Part shown: in pieces, positions 26,101-34,566 of the stretch
Position numbering within the stretch: the first letter of the stretch is position 1
How the letters are laid out: the number at the start of each line of letters is the position of its first letter
NCBI GenBank assembly: GCA_017478025.1
Contig: JAFVGZ010000029.1
Span: 1-64,000, forward strand
Source of the DNA: Prevotella sp.
Lineage (GTDB): Bacteria > Bacteroidota > Bacteroidia > Bacteroidales > Bacteroidaceae
Reading direction: 5' to 3'
DNA length: 64,000 nucleotides
The notes under the pieces: generated by a model
Told to the model about the DNA's origin: nothing
The model's input: the letters and a program-made list of their open reading frames with translations, nothing else
Databases searched by the model: none
Position numbers and translations under genes: made by a program

Positions 26101-27594
26101 ATACTTAGTAGCCTGCTGCAGGCCCTCGATGGTATAAGTCATCACGTTGGCAGCTGTGCGGCCTACCTCTGACCATGTGTTACCGTTCTGCAGCTCTACC
26201 GCGAAGCCCGTCTCATTGTCGCTGAAGTCGCTCCAGCCAATGGTGAGGGTGGTGGTGGTGCGGTCTTCCAAAGTCACATTATATGGCGCACGCAAGAAAT
26301 AGTCGCGGTCAGCCTTGGTGATACCGTTGATATAGTTCTCTATGTTTGCATATCCATTGGCTGCTATCACCATCGCATCGTCGCTGTTGGGATTGGTGCC
26401 GTTGGCTGTCTCCCATGCATCGGGCATGCCGTCGCCGTCGCTATCGGTCTTCTTAGTGCCTGCAAAGACAGTCCATGTGTCGGGTGTTCCGTAAGGCAGA
26501 TCCTTCTCGCTGGTTATCAGGTTGCCCTTCAGACCGAATGAAAGTACCTCGTTCACCATGTAGGCGTCGGTCAGATCGCGGTAAGGCAATGTGGCACCAA
26601 CGTCTGGCAGCAGGTTGTCGATAAGCGTGTTGCCGGCATAAAGCTCCAGCTCAGGATAGTTATAAGGCGTGCTCTGACGGTCACCGCCGCCATCGCCGGT
26701 GAATTCTGTGGGGTTGAATACACCGTCCTTGTTGCGGTCCTGCCAGTTGTCAGCACCATAGAAGTGGAAGCCGGAGTTGCCGCCTGAGAAGCCGTTGGCC
26801 GATGTGCTGGTGCTGTTACCGTTGATAAAGAGGTTGCCCACAGCGTTGGCGTATGACTCACCGGACGACTCTCCGCCCATCTCGTAGGCGTATGTGCTCC
26901 AGTTATACACGATGTTGTTGCAATACTGGTGCTTGCCCTTCACCTTGAAGTTACGCGTCTTGTTGTCGCAGAGCAGCGTGCGGTACATCGTGATGTTGTC
27001 TGCCTGAATAAGGCCGCCGGCTGAATGGACCATCAATCCCTGGCCCACGATACAGTTCTGCAGCGTCACGTCATGCGGTGCCGTGCCTTTATTGTCCCAG
27101 TTGATGGAGAAGTTCTCGTCCTGTCCCCATGCAAATGAGCAGTGGTCAAAGATCATGTTGCCACCGTTTGCCAGTCCGGCACAGTCGCCGTCCTTCGTTC
27201 CGTTCACGCCCATACGGAAGCGTACGTAGCGCATGATGACGTTAGTAGCGCCTGAGCATGACATACCGTCACCGTAAATAGTGATGCCCTCACCCGGTGC
27301 TGTCTGGCCTGCGATGGTCTGATTGCTCTTGAACACAAGGCGACCCGAAATCTTTATGACACCCGATACATCGAAGACAATAATGCGGTTAGGCTGGCTT
27401 ATCGCATCGCGGAACGAGCCAGTACCCGAGTCTTTGAGGTTAGTCACATGATAAACGGTGCCGCCGCGACCGCCTGTTGCAAGGCGTCCGAAGCCCTGTG
27501 CTCCCGGGAATGCCACGAGTTCGTCGGCACTTGCAGTGCATACCATCAGCATGCACGCCAGAAGCATCATTGAAAAGCGTTTGAGTTGTTTCAT
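23176..27594 (-). CDS. giant PL1 pectate lyase with FN3, beta-strand (PATR) and Ig-like modules
   Basis: 1472-residue secreted pectinase. Signal peptide ending TASA; PL1-type parallel beta-helix at about 25-390 (FPGAQGFGRLATGGRGGTVY, IAGQTAPGEGITIYGDG, MIFDHCSFAWGQDEN), close to pectate lyases of the FPGAxGFG group, ending in a calcium loop DSDGDGMPDAWE. An FN3 domain at about 435-525 follows. Residues ~560-1060 contain autotransporter-associated beta-strand repeats (KAGTGTLVLDNNNTYKGAT and KAGTGYWRLTGNNTYSGAT). Two Ig/Big modules flank a ~130-residue beta domain, and the protein ends with a sorting-like tail (TPGILIKDGKKYSK). It should cut polygalacturonan outside the cell and complements the PL11 lyase. 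Confidence 0.88.
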   Translation of the reverse strand: MKQLKRFSMMLLACMLMVCTASADELVAFPGAQGFGRLATGGRGGTVYHVTNLKDSGTGSFRDAISQPNRIIVFDVSGVIKISGRLVFKSNQTIAGQTAPGEGITIYGDGMSCSGATNVIMRYVRFRMGVNGTKDGDCAGLANGGNMIFDHCSFAWGQDENFSINWDNKGTAPHDVTLQNCIVGQGLMVHSAGGLIQADNITMYRTLLCDNKTRNFKVKGKHQYCNNIVYNWSTYAYEMGGESSGESYANAVGNLFINGNSTSTSANGFSGGNSGFHFYGADNWQDRNKDGVFNPTEFTGDGGGDRQSTPYNYPELELYAGNTLIDNLLPDVGATLPYRDLTDAYMVNEVLSFGLKGNLITSEKDLPYGTPDTWTVFAGTKKTDSDGDGMPDAWETANGTNPNSDDAMVIAANGYANIENYINGITKADRDYFLRAPYNVTLEDRTTTTLTIGWSDFSDNETGFAVELQNGNTWSEVGRTAANVMTYTIEGLQQATKYNVRVRAVGSNGGETFSDYTTGSFSTRQEQQGIIDIDTFEPDVTLGDNQTAWDYNTTEWKEQKSFKDNDNVLLATNTDKTLAISGDVQPGAVVVKGTGNLTISGAVMGSGSMNKAGTGTLVLDNNNTYKGATVLHEGTIEIGKLANGGEASSLGSSVADAQNWVFDGGTYKYTGGDVATDRSAQLLSPTTLSIAQSGKKITMNGSFEGAGDLIVDGAGLLLINNAAAFKNTGSLILKGGEVRLGSKAVSDAGIGTSSKLVLQGGTFTTVGKNEANVTYNFPIEVAEGNASTVDFDLWNSNKCKVTGSGTLIWNVHYLREYIEGNWDGFTGKLIINGTGKAKESQFAIKNNGVKNATIELKGTASITGGKNAETNYLGGLSGESSTALSGFNVKQNGNGTWVVGGANTDETFKGIIDDYAQDHSHKGKTAITKAGTGYWRLTGNNTYSGATAVNAGTLIVNGKHSGTGAITVAAAGTLAGKGTLAGATTVNGTLMVGDDGASDKGLTFSGTLKLGSAAKLKLNDAMAAKKYSTSSTVQAFTGSVSSGTFAEIIPATPGEGLSWDTSALYTSGVLKVKSGGTDPGTDPDPVSAELSFGGQTTSSAVMGEAYTAPTLTNPYKVDVTYSSSNTSVATVNNEGAVTLVGAGETTITASFAGNASYLAGSASYKLTVTEPEPQPQGTQQVCIAWGNCIRTGGDSSCTELVGNEASPSNNIGFSMHYTTVTDKYYTKGDKMTYDFDGVQRTGIALSNGAQNSIVIPAGYKVTKVTFWSVTGTNTSDRVSYWKEVAGQTYTEADGQIMSHTATASAPNKAVFNLNNVQNELTFTNTGEQQKVIIVLEYHVGEDPEPVSADLSYGSSEADNVVLGEAYTARTLTNPHNVSVTYSSSNTSVATVNQQGAVTIVGAGETKITATFAGNDEYLAGSASYDIVVTMPVGINNVNADADADEVFYNTSGQKVGKNTPGILIKDGKKYSK

Positions 27595-27719
27595 ATTGTT
27601 GGTTAGTTTAATTAATTTATCGTTATTAGCAGTCAGACAGTTTAAGACATTTGTCCTCTATCTCCTTCTATCTCCATCCTACTTCTTCCTACTCCTTAGC
27701 AAGTAAAACCAAACCTGAG

Positions 27720-28022
27720 TTACCAGACTTCTCCGCTTTCGTTAAAGAAGTAGCACACTGCGTTATATCTCTTATAGTCCTTTTTCACGCTGATGTCAGA
27801 CCAGTCGCATGCACCGTCAGAGAGACGCACTGCCCAGCGTTTACTAAACATATATACGTAATTATCCTCTCCGGCCCAGCAGTATTGGCTCAGGTCACTA
27901 TGGATGTTTGCTTCCTTCAGCATCTTCTCCACCAGTATCTTCACCAGTGTCTCCTGTTTCTGTTTCGTCGCCACCTTCTTCTTCCGATTCACCACCTTAC
28001 ATACAAGGTAAGTTTTCTGCAA
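27720..28022 (-). CDS. small hypothetical protein, start uncertain
   Basis: Up to 100 residues. The longest version starts at TTG 28022, which coincides with a possible minus-strand -7 box (TAATTTTG, 28020-28027). If that box is real, translation must begin further in, at one of the GTG codons or at the Met of MLKEANIH (about 67 residues). The product has a basic N-terminal part and an aromatic C-terminal part (YCWAGEDNYVYMFSKRWAV). No family recognised. Upstream of the PL1 gene on the same strand. Confidence 0.45.
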   Translation of the reverse strand: MQKTYLVCKVVNRKKKVATKQKQETLVKILVEKMLKEANIHSDLSQYCWAGEDNYVYMFSKRWAVRLSDGACDWSDISVKKDYKRYNAVCYFFNESGEVW

Positions 28023-28244
28023 AATTAACTATTTTTCATTAAGAAACAGTCTTTCACACAGTTAAAGTAGGTTAAATGGGCAAATATTTCAGAAAAGAGT
28101 AACCCGCTAATACATAATCGCGCACTTCCCGTTATAACTCTCCGCAACGTCGGCACGCTGCTGTTGCAAGGACACTACGGCCTGAGCCTATGGTGGAAAT
28201 CCACCATTTAATATACGGGGAAGTGGGAATTGCCGGTGTTTCTA

Positions 28245-28276
28245 TTTGTGAGATACAAAAAAAAATCATATCTTTG
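28245..28276 (+). promoter_or_regulatory. promoter of the two-gene secreted-protein operon
   Basis: TTTG at 28245-28248, 20-base spacer, TATCTTTG at 28269-28276, 79 bases before the ATG at 28355. The remaining part of 28023-28354 holds a small hairpin (GGTGGAAATCCACC near 28192) and no gene. Confidence 0.75.
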
Positions 28277-28354
28277 CACTTTGCTATTGCATCCCGAAAG
28301 CTAAACCAGGACTTACAAATATCATTATTACTAACCAACAAACAGAATTCTACT

Positions 28355-29158
28355 ATGAAAGAAATCAGACTTCGACTCATGGCCATTGCGCTGATGGCAA
28401 TGTGTCAGGGCGGTATGGTCATGGCACAGAGTATCCTTGACAACCTTACATTCCCCGCCCCATCGCAATGGATACGCCCAGTGGGCACCAATGTGAACAT
28501 GCGTAAGAGCCCCGCAGCAAAGGCTGAAAAGTTGTGCACCATTGATAAGTCGTGCCTCTACCCCGTCATGGGAGAGCAGGGGCAGTGGTACAAGACTCGC
28601 GACTCATGGGAGCAGGGGCTGTGGATACCCCAAGGATGGGTGAGCAAACAGGTGGCGGCAGAAGCCACGCCCGAGCCTATCAAGCCCGAGATGCTGGACC
28701 GCTACTTCGGATGGTGCAAGACATACGAGGACTGGTCGGAGTGGATAGTATCGCCACCGGTGGGGAAACACGGCCTCACGCTGATGTATATCACAGGCAG
28801 CAATGCACCACACTACGATGAACTGTGGCTTGGTAAGCAGGTGGGCAACGTGTTTGTGTTCAAATACATGGTGCACCTCACCATCTATCCCGATGCCGAC
28901 GGACCGGAAAAGAATAAGCTGAGTCTGGAGAAGGAGACCGTTGACGGTGAACTGAGATATAACCTCTATGTGGGAGCAAACTATCTGAAGGAGCAGATGC
29001 ACGGCACGTTTACGGAGATGTCGCTAGACCTGACAAAGTTCAACGACAAGATGATAGAGGCTATCTTCGGCGACGAGATACGCGCCGGACGGACCAATTG
29101 GATTGCTGTCACCGCTGACCGCCTGTCCGGACGCTTCACAAAATACGAATTAGGATGA
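28355..29158 (+). CDS. secreted protein with SH3b-like domain
   Basis: 267 residues from ATG 28355, chosen because it opens a signal peptide (MKEIRLRLMAIALMAMCQGG, cut near MAQS) behind a promoter; upstream in-frame codons precede the promoter. Residues ~40-105 look like a bacterial SH3 domain (GTNVNMRKSPAAKAEKL, GQWYKTRDSW, GLWIPQGWVSKQV). The C-terminal half is unassigned. Stop overlaps the next start (GATGATT), so the two are translationally coupled. Function unknown; SH3b domains often bind peptidoglycan. Confidence 0.75.
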   Translation: MKEIRLRLMAIALMAMCQGGMVMAQSILDNLTFPAPSQWIRPVGTNVNMRKSPAAKAEKLCTIDKSCLYPVMGEQGQWYKTRDSWEQGLWIPQGWVSKQVAAEATPEPIKPEMLDRYFGWCKTYEDWSEWIVSPPVGKHGLTLMYITGSNAPHYDELWLGKQVGNVFVFKYMVHLTIYPDADGPEKNKLSLEKETVDGELRYNLYVGANYLKEQMHGTFTEMSLDLTKFNDKMIEAIFGDEIRAGRTNWIAVTADRLSGRFTKYELG

Positions 29159-31083
29159 TTACCTGTCAGATGTTTAAGCTGCGGCACCATATCGTTCCTT
29201 GCCTGCTCATGCTACTCCTCTTGCTGCCCAGCACGGCACAGGGGGAGAAGGTGAGGAAGTCGTTTGAGACATACGTAGAGTTCGTGGAAAGCATCAGGGA
29301 GTATCACAACCTGTTCCCGCATGTGGAGTTTGTGTATGGCAACCCAAATGCCACCACCTCCGGCTTCCTCATTGTTGTGACGCCCCACCCGGAGTGCGCC
29401 TCAACGTCACCGATAAAATTCAATGCTGTATCGTCAAGCCTCTTCAGGGTGTGGATATGGGCGCTTGCAGGTAACACAGGGAGCAACAGAAAGACTTTCG
29501 GACTCTTTGCCAAGAACAACCAGACGCTGCAGTATCTCGACGTGACACGCAACAACACCAAGGCCTTCGCCATCTTCATCAGCGGCAAGGAGATGGAGGA
29601 GAGAGTGGCGACCTTGCCCACCGACCCATCCAAGCGCACCTTCTACCTGAGGCTGGCCTTTGCAAAGAACATGATGGCAACATGGCCTTCAGAGACTGCC
29701 TACAACAGCTACTACCCCGGCAAGGTGGATGAACTGACGCTTAACTATCTGAAGAGTCCGCAGAACCCGGTAGATCTGACGCTGACTGCGAAGGAGGTGG
29801 AGGGCACATGGACACCAGATGGTGACAACGACTTTCGTGATAGGCAGGAGCGGCATATCCACGGCGTGAGCAGCCACGGACACGCAGGCTATTTCATCAA
29901 GACATCCTTCACGCGAACCTATCAGCACGCTAGGATGCCCATCAGCATCGCCTTCTCTTTCTCGATAGAAAAGGATGCGGGCAACCCCATCTATCCCATC
30001 GGGGGCGGAGGGAAGTTCATAAAATGGAATGACCTCGTGCCGCTACGGTTCAAGGTGAACGGGCAGAACGAGATTGACTACTCATGGAGCGAGAACGATG
30101 ATGCGCTGCCACACTACACGCAATATATCGTGAAGCGAAACAACTGGAGGGACTTTGAGATCTTCGTGCCCTGGGAGTTGTTCCACCTATGGGACATAAG
30201 GCAGGACATCAAAGACCTGCAGGCCAACGTGTTCCTCCACGCAGAGGTGTATGATGCCACCGGACAGTGGCTGGGCGAGAACTCGAATATACCTATCTAC
30301 GTATATAAGCGCACGTGGGCCAAAACACCGGACATACAGAACCTCGGCACAATGGACCTCAGCTCACTGACCGACGATGACACACCGCCGACGGGCACAG
30401 CAAGCAGCCCTGTTATAACATATACACCGCCGTCAAAGCGAGAAGAGCCGTCTGGGACTGGGGATGAGCCGACACCCGATACGCCGACACCGCCGACAGA
30501 ACCTAACCCAAACGGAGGATTTACACCGCCGACAAAACCGAACCCATTTACACCGCCAATACCGGAGCCTAAGCCTAAACGCACAAACCCCGTACTGTGG
30601 CATAATTTCCCGCAGCAGTTACCATCGCCAGAAGACCTGGTGATACTGGCAGACTCCATCTTGGACCTTGACAACATAGACGACGCCGTGAAGCTGATAG
30701 CAAGCGTAACGGGTGTCACGGAAAGTTATGGAGATGACTCTAAGTTGTTCCACCTGCCTGACAATAATGGAGCAACGAACGATCTGATGATAACGCCGAA
30801 GCAGACGGAAGGCGATGAGACAGAAACACCGACGCATGAAGGAGTCCATGAGATAAAGAACGTGGGTCTCACGATAAACAAGATGACCATAGAAAAACTG
30901 CGCCGCATACTCAAAAAGCGCGGATATGACAGGGAACTCCCGATGGATGAACGGCAGGAGGACGGCAAAACCACACTGACGTACTACTTCGTAAACCTCA
31001 GCAAGAAGCGCACGGTGGCCTTAAGCATTGAGAAGGGAGCGGAGAAAGGCTTCCTGTTTTTCGGTCGCATCTCGCCCATGTAG
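29155..31083 (+). CDS. secreted protein of unknown function with Pro/Thr-rich linker
   Basis: 642 residues. Signal peptide near residues 10-30 (IVPCLLMLLLLLPSTAQG). A beta-rich region follows to about residue 400. A Pro/Thr/Pro-Glu linker at about 415-480 (repeated TPPT and NPNGGFTPPTKPNPF) separates it from a C-terminal domain with KMTIEKLRRILKKRGYDREL, which could be a small helical module. No family recognised. Paired with the SH3b protein upstream by a four-base overlap, so the two probably work together at the envelope. Confidence 0.7.
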   Translation: MITCQMFKLRHHIVPCLLMLLLLLPSTAQGEKVRKSFETYVEFVESIREYHNLFPHVEFVYGNPNATTSGFLIVVTPHPECASTSPIKFNAVSSSLFRVWIWALAGNTGSNRKTFGLFAKNNQTLQYLDVTRNNTKAFAIFISGKEMEERVATLPTDPSKRTFYLRLAFAKNMMATWPSETAYNSYYPGKVDELTLNYLKSPQNPVDLTLTAKEVEGTWTPDGDNDFRDRQERHIHGVSSHGHAGYFIKTSFTRTYQHARMPISIAFSFSIEKDAGNPIYPIGGGGKFIKWNDLVPLRFKVNGQNEIDYSWSENDDALPHYTQYIVKRNNWRDFEIFVPWELFHLWDIRQDIKDLQANVFLHAEVYDATGQWLGENSNIPIYVYKRTWAKTPDIQNLGTMDLSSLTDDDTPPTGTASSPVITYTPPSKREEPSGTGDEPTPDTPTPPTEPNPNGGFTPPTKPNPFTPPIPEPKPKRTNPVLWHNFPQQLPSPEDLVILADSILDLDNIDDAVKLIASVTGVTESYGDDSKLFHLPDNNGATNDLMITPKQTEGDETETPTHEGVHEIKNVGLTINKMTIEKLRRILKKRGYDRELPMDERQEDGKTTLTYYFVNLSKKRTVALSIEKGAEKGFLFFGRISPM

Positions 31084-31138
31084 TAATGCAAGCATTGCTT
31101 CAGATACATGACTTATCTGTCATCCCCCATACGTTAGT

Positions 31139-31166
31139 GCCCCTCTTTCCATGCGGAAGGAGGGGC
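31139..31166 (+). terminator. hairpin downstream of the secreted-protein operon
   Basis: GCCCCTCTTTCC pairs with GGAAGGAGGGGC around a four-base loop (one mismatch). No strong T-run; possible weak terminator. Between it and korB lies only the 22-bp array and about 150 bases without recognisable features. Confidence 0.5.
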
Positions 31167-31304
31167 ATTTCCCTATGGAAGGACGGCCATTTTCCTATGC
31201 TCGATTTGTCCCATCTCCTCAAAATCGCCCCTCTTACCGTCCCAACGCCAAACAGCCGAAAAACATCCCTTGTAACCATCTCATTGCCAGAGCGTTGCAA
31301 AAGC

Positions 31305-31407
31305 AGGTCTTTTAGGCGCTAAAAGACCTACTATTACCGAGTAAAAGACCTACTATTACCGGGTAAAAGACCTACTTTCAGAACATAAAAGACCTGCCAT
31401 CAGAATG
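31305..31407. repeat. 22-bp-period hairpin array, locus 2
   Basis: TAAAAGACCT at 31320, 31342, 31364 and 31386, exactly 22 bp apart, led by the inverted half AGGTCTTTTA (31305-31314), which makes a 10-bp-stem hairpin with the first unit. The sequence CGTTGCAAAAG precedes it, as at the ends of loci 1 and 3. Lies between convergent genes. Confidence 0.9.
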
Positions 31408-31552
31408 CACACCAGCATCACGCACCTTGCGATGTGCGAAATGTCCTATTGCAAAACCATGCTACAGATACGTGGGACCATAGCCTTAATACGACAGCAC
31501 CCCGCTTCTGATGGTCAGAAACGAGGTGCTGCATTGTTGTATGTCGGTATGT

Positions 31553-32557
31553 TTACTTCACCTCCCAGATGTCGTTGGTCTCTAAAAGCTCAGCGAAGTT
31601 GTGGTATTTCTTCTGTGCCTTTACCTCTTCTATCTGTGCTATTATGGAGTCGTCGTAGGTCGGAGCGTCAACGTCGCGTATGACACCGAGGGCTACAGGG
31701 AAGCCGTCGCCGTTGCCCATGAGGGCGAGCTTCAGCTGCAGGGTGTTGTCCTGACAGTGTGCGTCGTGCACGAGGATGTCCTTCTCCGTGATGCCGTTCT
31801 CGCCGATGCGAACCTTCTTCAGACCGAAACCGTCCTGCACGAGGCCGAACTCATTGTCCTTACCGAAGATGAGCGGCTTGCCGTGCTCCACGTAGATAGC
31901 GTTCTCAGCGCGTCCGGCCTTGTTATACACTGCCTCGTGGGTGCCGTCATTGAAGATGACACAGTTCTGCAGTACCTCTGTCACGCTTGTTCCCTTGTGG
32001 GCGTCGGCTGCCTTGAGGACCTCTACGGTGTGTGCGCCGTCGGTTGCTACGGTGCGGGCGAAGAAGTGTCCGCGTGCGCCGAAACACAGCTCAGCAGGGC
32101 GGAAGGGGTCTTCCACAGTGCCGTAAGGGCTTGACTTTGACACGAAACCGCGTGGAGAGGTAGGTGAATACTGTCCCTTTGTGAGGCCGTAGATACGGTT
32201 GTTGAGCAGTATGATGTTGAGATTGATGTTACGACGGTTGGCATGTATGAAGTGGTTGCCGCCGATAGCGAGGCCGTCACCGTCGCCTGAGATCTGCCAT
32301 ACGGTGAGGTCAGGGTTGACAATCTTGCAGCCTGTAGCGATTGCGGCAGCGCGACCGTGGATGGTGTTCATGCCGTAAGTGGCCATATAGTGTGGCAAAC
32401 GAGAAGAGCAACCGATACCAGAGATAACGGCATTGCGCCAAGGCTCTTTGCCTATCTCAGCCATTGCCTTGTGCAGTGATGCAAGGAAGAAGTGGTCTCC
32501 ACATCCAGGACACCAACGAGGTTGACCTTTCTTGAAGTCGTTACTAGTAAATTCCAT
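31553..32557 (-). CDS. korB: 2-oxoacid:ferredoxin oxidoreductase, beta subunit
   Basis: 334 residues. Thiamine-diphosphate-binding subunit: WCPGCGDHFFLASLHKA, GIGCSSRLPHYM, then GDGDGLAIGGNHFIH with the metal-binding asparagine further on (LNNRIYGLTKGQ). With the alpha subunit it oxidatively decarboxylates a 2-oxoacid, most likely 2-oxoglutarate, to the acyl-CoA while reducing ferredoxin, or the reverse. Follows korA by 19 bases in one operon. Confidence 0.88.
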   Translation of the reverse strand: MEFTSNDFKKGQPRWCPGCGDHFFLASLHKAMAEIGKEPWRNAVISGIGCSSRLPHYMATYGMNTIHGRAAAIATGCKIVNPDLTVWQISGDGDGLAIGGNHFIHANRRNINLNIILLNNRIYGLTKGQYSPTSPRGFVSKSSPYGTVEDPFRPAELCFGARGHFFARTVATDGAHTVEVLKAADAHKGTSVTEVLQNCVIFNDGTHEAVYNKAGRAENAIYVEHGKPLIFGKDNEFGLVQDGFGLKKVRIGENGITEKDILVHDAHCQDNTLQLKLALMGNGDGFPVALGVIRDVDAPTYDDSIIAQIEEVKAQKKYHNFAELLETNDIWEVK

Positions 32558-32576
32558 ATCTAATGTCCTTTCCTTT

Positions 32577-34424
32577 TTACTTGTTAATGATTTCAGTAAA
32601 GGCTTCTACCAGTTCGTTTACAACGAATGGCTGACCCTTGACCTGATTGAACTGTGCGGGTACGAAGTTATCAACCTTCATGCGCAGGTAGCCTGCCAGC
32701 TGGCCCATGTTCTGCTCGGCCACTACCACCTTGGGGTATTTCTTCAGTACCTCAGCGGTGTTCTTAGGCAGCGGGTTGATGTAGCGGAACTGTGTCATGG
32801 CTACTTTCTTGCCCTGGGCACGCAGCTCGTCCATAGCGGCACGCAGGTGTCCGTATGTAGAACCGAAGCCTACGATGAGCAGCTCAGCGTCGTCAACGTC
32901 GCCCAGCACCTCCAGGTCTGGCACCACAATGTTGTCTATCTTCGCCTGACGCTTGCGGGTCATCAGGTCATGGTTCTCCGGTGCCGTTGAGATAGCGCCG
33001 GTCTTGTCGTCCTTCTCCAGGCCGCCCAGGATGTGCTGGAAGCCCTCGCGACCAGGCACGGCCCAATAGCGGGTGCCGTTCTCAGCACGCATATACGGCG
33101 TCCAGGTGCCCTTCATCTCTTCTGGAACGTATGGAGGATTGATGGCCGGCATATTGTTCAGGTCAGGAAGCTTGAACGCTCCTGAGCCGTTGGCAATGTA
33201 TGCATCGGTCATCAGCACAACAGGCGTCATGTGTTCCAGCGCCATCTTTGCTGCGTCAAAGGCTGCATAGAAGCAGTCCGTAGGGCTGGTGGCAGCGATG
33301 ACAGGCATCGGAGACTCACCGTTACGGCCGTAGAGACACTGCAACAGGTCTGTCTGCTCTGACTTTGTGGGCAGGCCGGTGGCAGGACCGCCGCGCTGAA
33401 CATCGAGCACCACGATAGGCAGCTCCATGATGACAGCGAGGTTCATGGCCTCAGACTTCAGGCAAATGCCGGGGCCGGAGGTTGATGTCACAGCTAGCGC
33501 GCCGCCGAAAGAGGCTCCGACAGCAGATGCGCAGCCGGCAATCTCGTCTTCACACTGCACGGTGGTAACGCCCAGCGACTTGTGCTTGGACAGCTCGTGG
33601 AGCACGTCGGTAGCGGGAGTGATGGGGTAAGAGCCCAGATAGAGCTTCAGTCCGGCCTTCTCTGCTGCGGCAATGAAGCCGTAAGCGGTGGCCTTGTTGC
33701 CCGTGATGTCCATGTAACGGCCAGGGGTCTTCACCTTTGACTCAATGCGATAGACGTTTGTAGCATTAGAGTGGGTATTGTGACCGTAGTCATATCCCGC
33801 CTGGATAACCTTGATGTTAGCCTCAGCAATGGCTGGCTTCTTGGCGAACTTATCGCGCAGGAAGTTTGCCACCAGGTTGAGGTCACGTGAGAAAAGCCAG
33901 CATACGAGGCCGAGGGCGAACATGTTGCGGCACTTCAGCATGGCCTTGTTGTCCATGCCTGTGTCTGCCAAGGCATCCTTCACCATCGTGGTGATAGGGC
34001 ACTGGATAACGCGATCAGCGTCAACGTTCATCTCTTTCAGGTAGTCCTGGGTCTGGAACTGTGCCTTGCTGAGGTCTGACTCCTTGAACGAATCAGTGTC
34101 GATGATAATCGTGGCGTTAGGCTTAGCATACTTCAGCTGCGTCTTGAAGGCGGCAGCATTCATTGCTACCAGCACGTCACACTGGTCACCCGGGGTATAG
34201 ACCTGACCTGCACCGATGTGCACCTGGAAGCCTGAGACACCCGTCAGCGAACCTTGCGGGGCGCGGATGTCAGCGGGATAGTCCGGGAATGTAGAGATAC
34301 TGTTGCCCACGGTGGCGCTGACCGTGGAGAAAATGTTACCGGCAAGCTGCATGCCGTCGCCGGAATCGCCTGAGAAACGGACCACTACCTGGTCCAGTTC
34401 CTTTATGTCTAATTCTTCTGCCAT
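32577..34424 (-). CDS. korA: 2-oxoacid:ferredoxin oxidoreductase, fused gamma-alpha subunit
   Basis: 615 residues. N-terminal ~190 residues are the gamma domain (VVRFSGDSGDGMQLAGNIF); the rest is the alpha chain (YPITPATDVLHELSKH, VGASFGGALAVTSTSGPG, LPIVVLDVQRGGPATGLPTK). This gamma-alpha fusion is standard in Bacteroidetes. A possible minus-strand -7 box (TAATTTTG, 34497-34504) lies 73 bases upstream. The 2-oxoglutarate assignment over pyruvate is by family resemblance. Confidence 0.88.
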   Translation of the reverse strand: MAEELDIKELDQVVVRFSGDSGDGMQLAGNIFSTVSATVGNSISTFPDYPADIRAPQGSLTGVSGFQVHIGAGQVYTPGDQCDVLVAMNAAAFKTQLKYAKPNATIIIDTDSFKESDLSKAQFQTQDYLKEMNVDADRVIQCPITTMVKDALADTGMDNKAMLKCRNMFALGLVCWLFSRDLNLVANFLRDKFAKKPAIAEANIKVIQAGYDYGHNTHSNATNVYRIESKVKTPGRYMDITGNKATAYGFIAAAEKAGLKLYLGSYPITPATDVLHELSKHKSLGVTTVQCEDEIAGCASAVGASFGGALAVTSTSGPGICLKSEAMNLAVIMELPIVVLDVQRGGPATGLPTKSEQTDLLQCLYGRNGESPMPVIAATSPTDCFYAAFDAAKMALEHMTPVVLMTDAYIANGSGAFKLPDLNNMPAINPPYVPEEMKGTWTPYMRAENGTRYWAVPGREGFQHILGGLEKDDKTGAISTAPENHDLMTRKRQAKIDNIVVPDLEVLGDVDDAELLIVGFGSTYGHLRAAMDELRAQGKKVAMTQFRYINPLPKNTAEVLKKYPKVVVAEQNMGQLAGYLRMKVDNFVPAQFNQVKGQPFVVNELVEAFTEIINK

Positions 34425-34566
34425 AATCGGAATTATTGAGAATTAAGAGTTAGGGATTATGTTTTTTTATAATTATTATGCTTCTTTCCTAAAATGCAAA
34501 ATTACATTTTTTATTCGATTTATCGGTCATTTTGGCTGAAAAATTGCCCTTTTTCAGTGCAATTTG

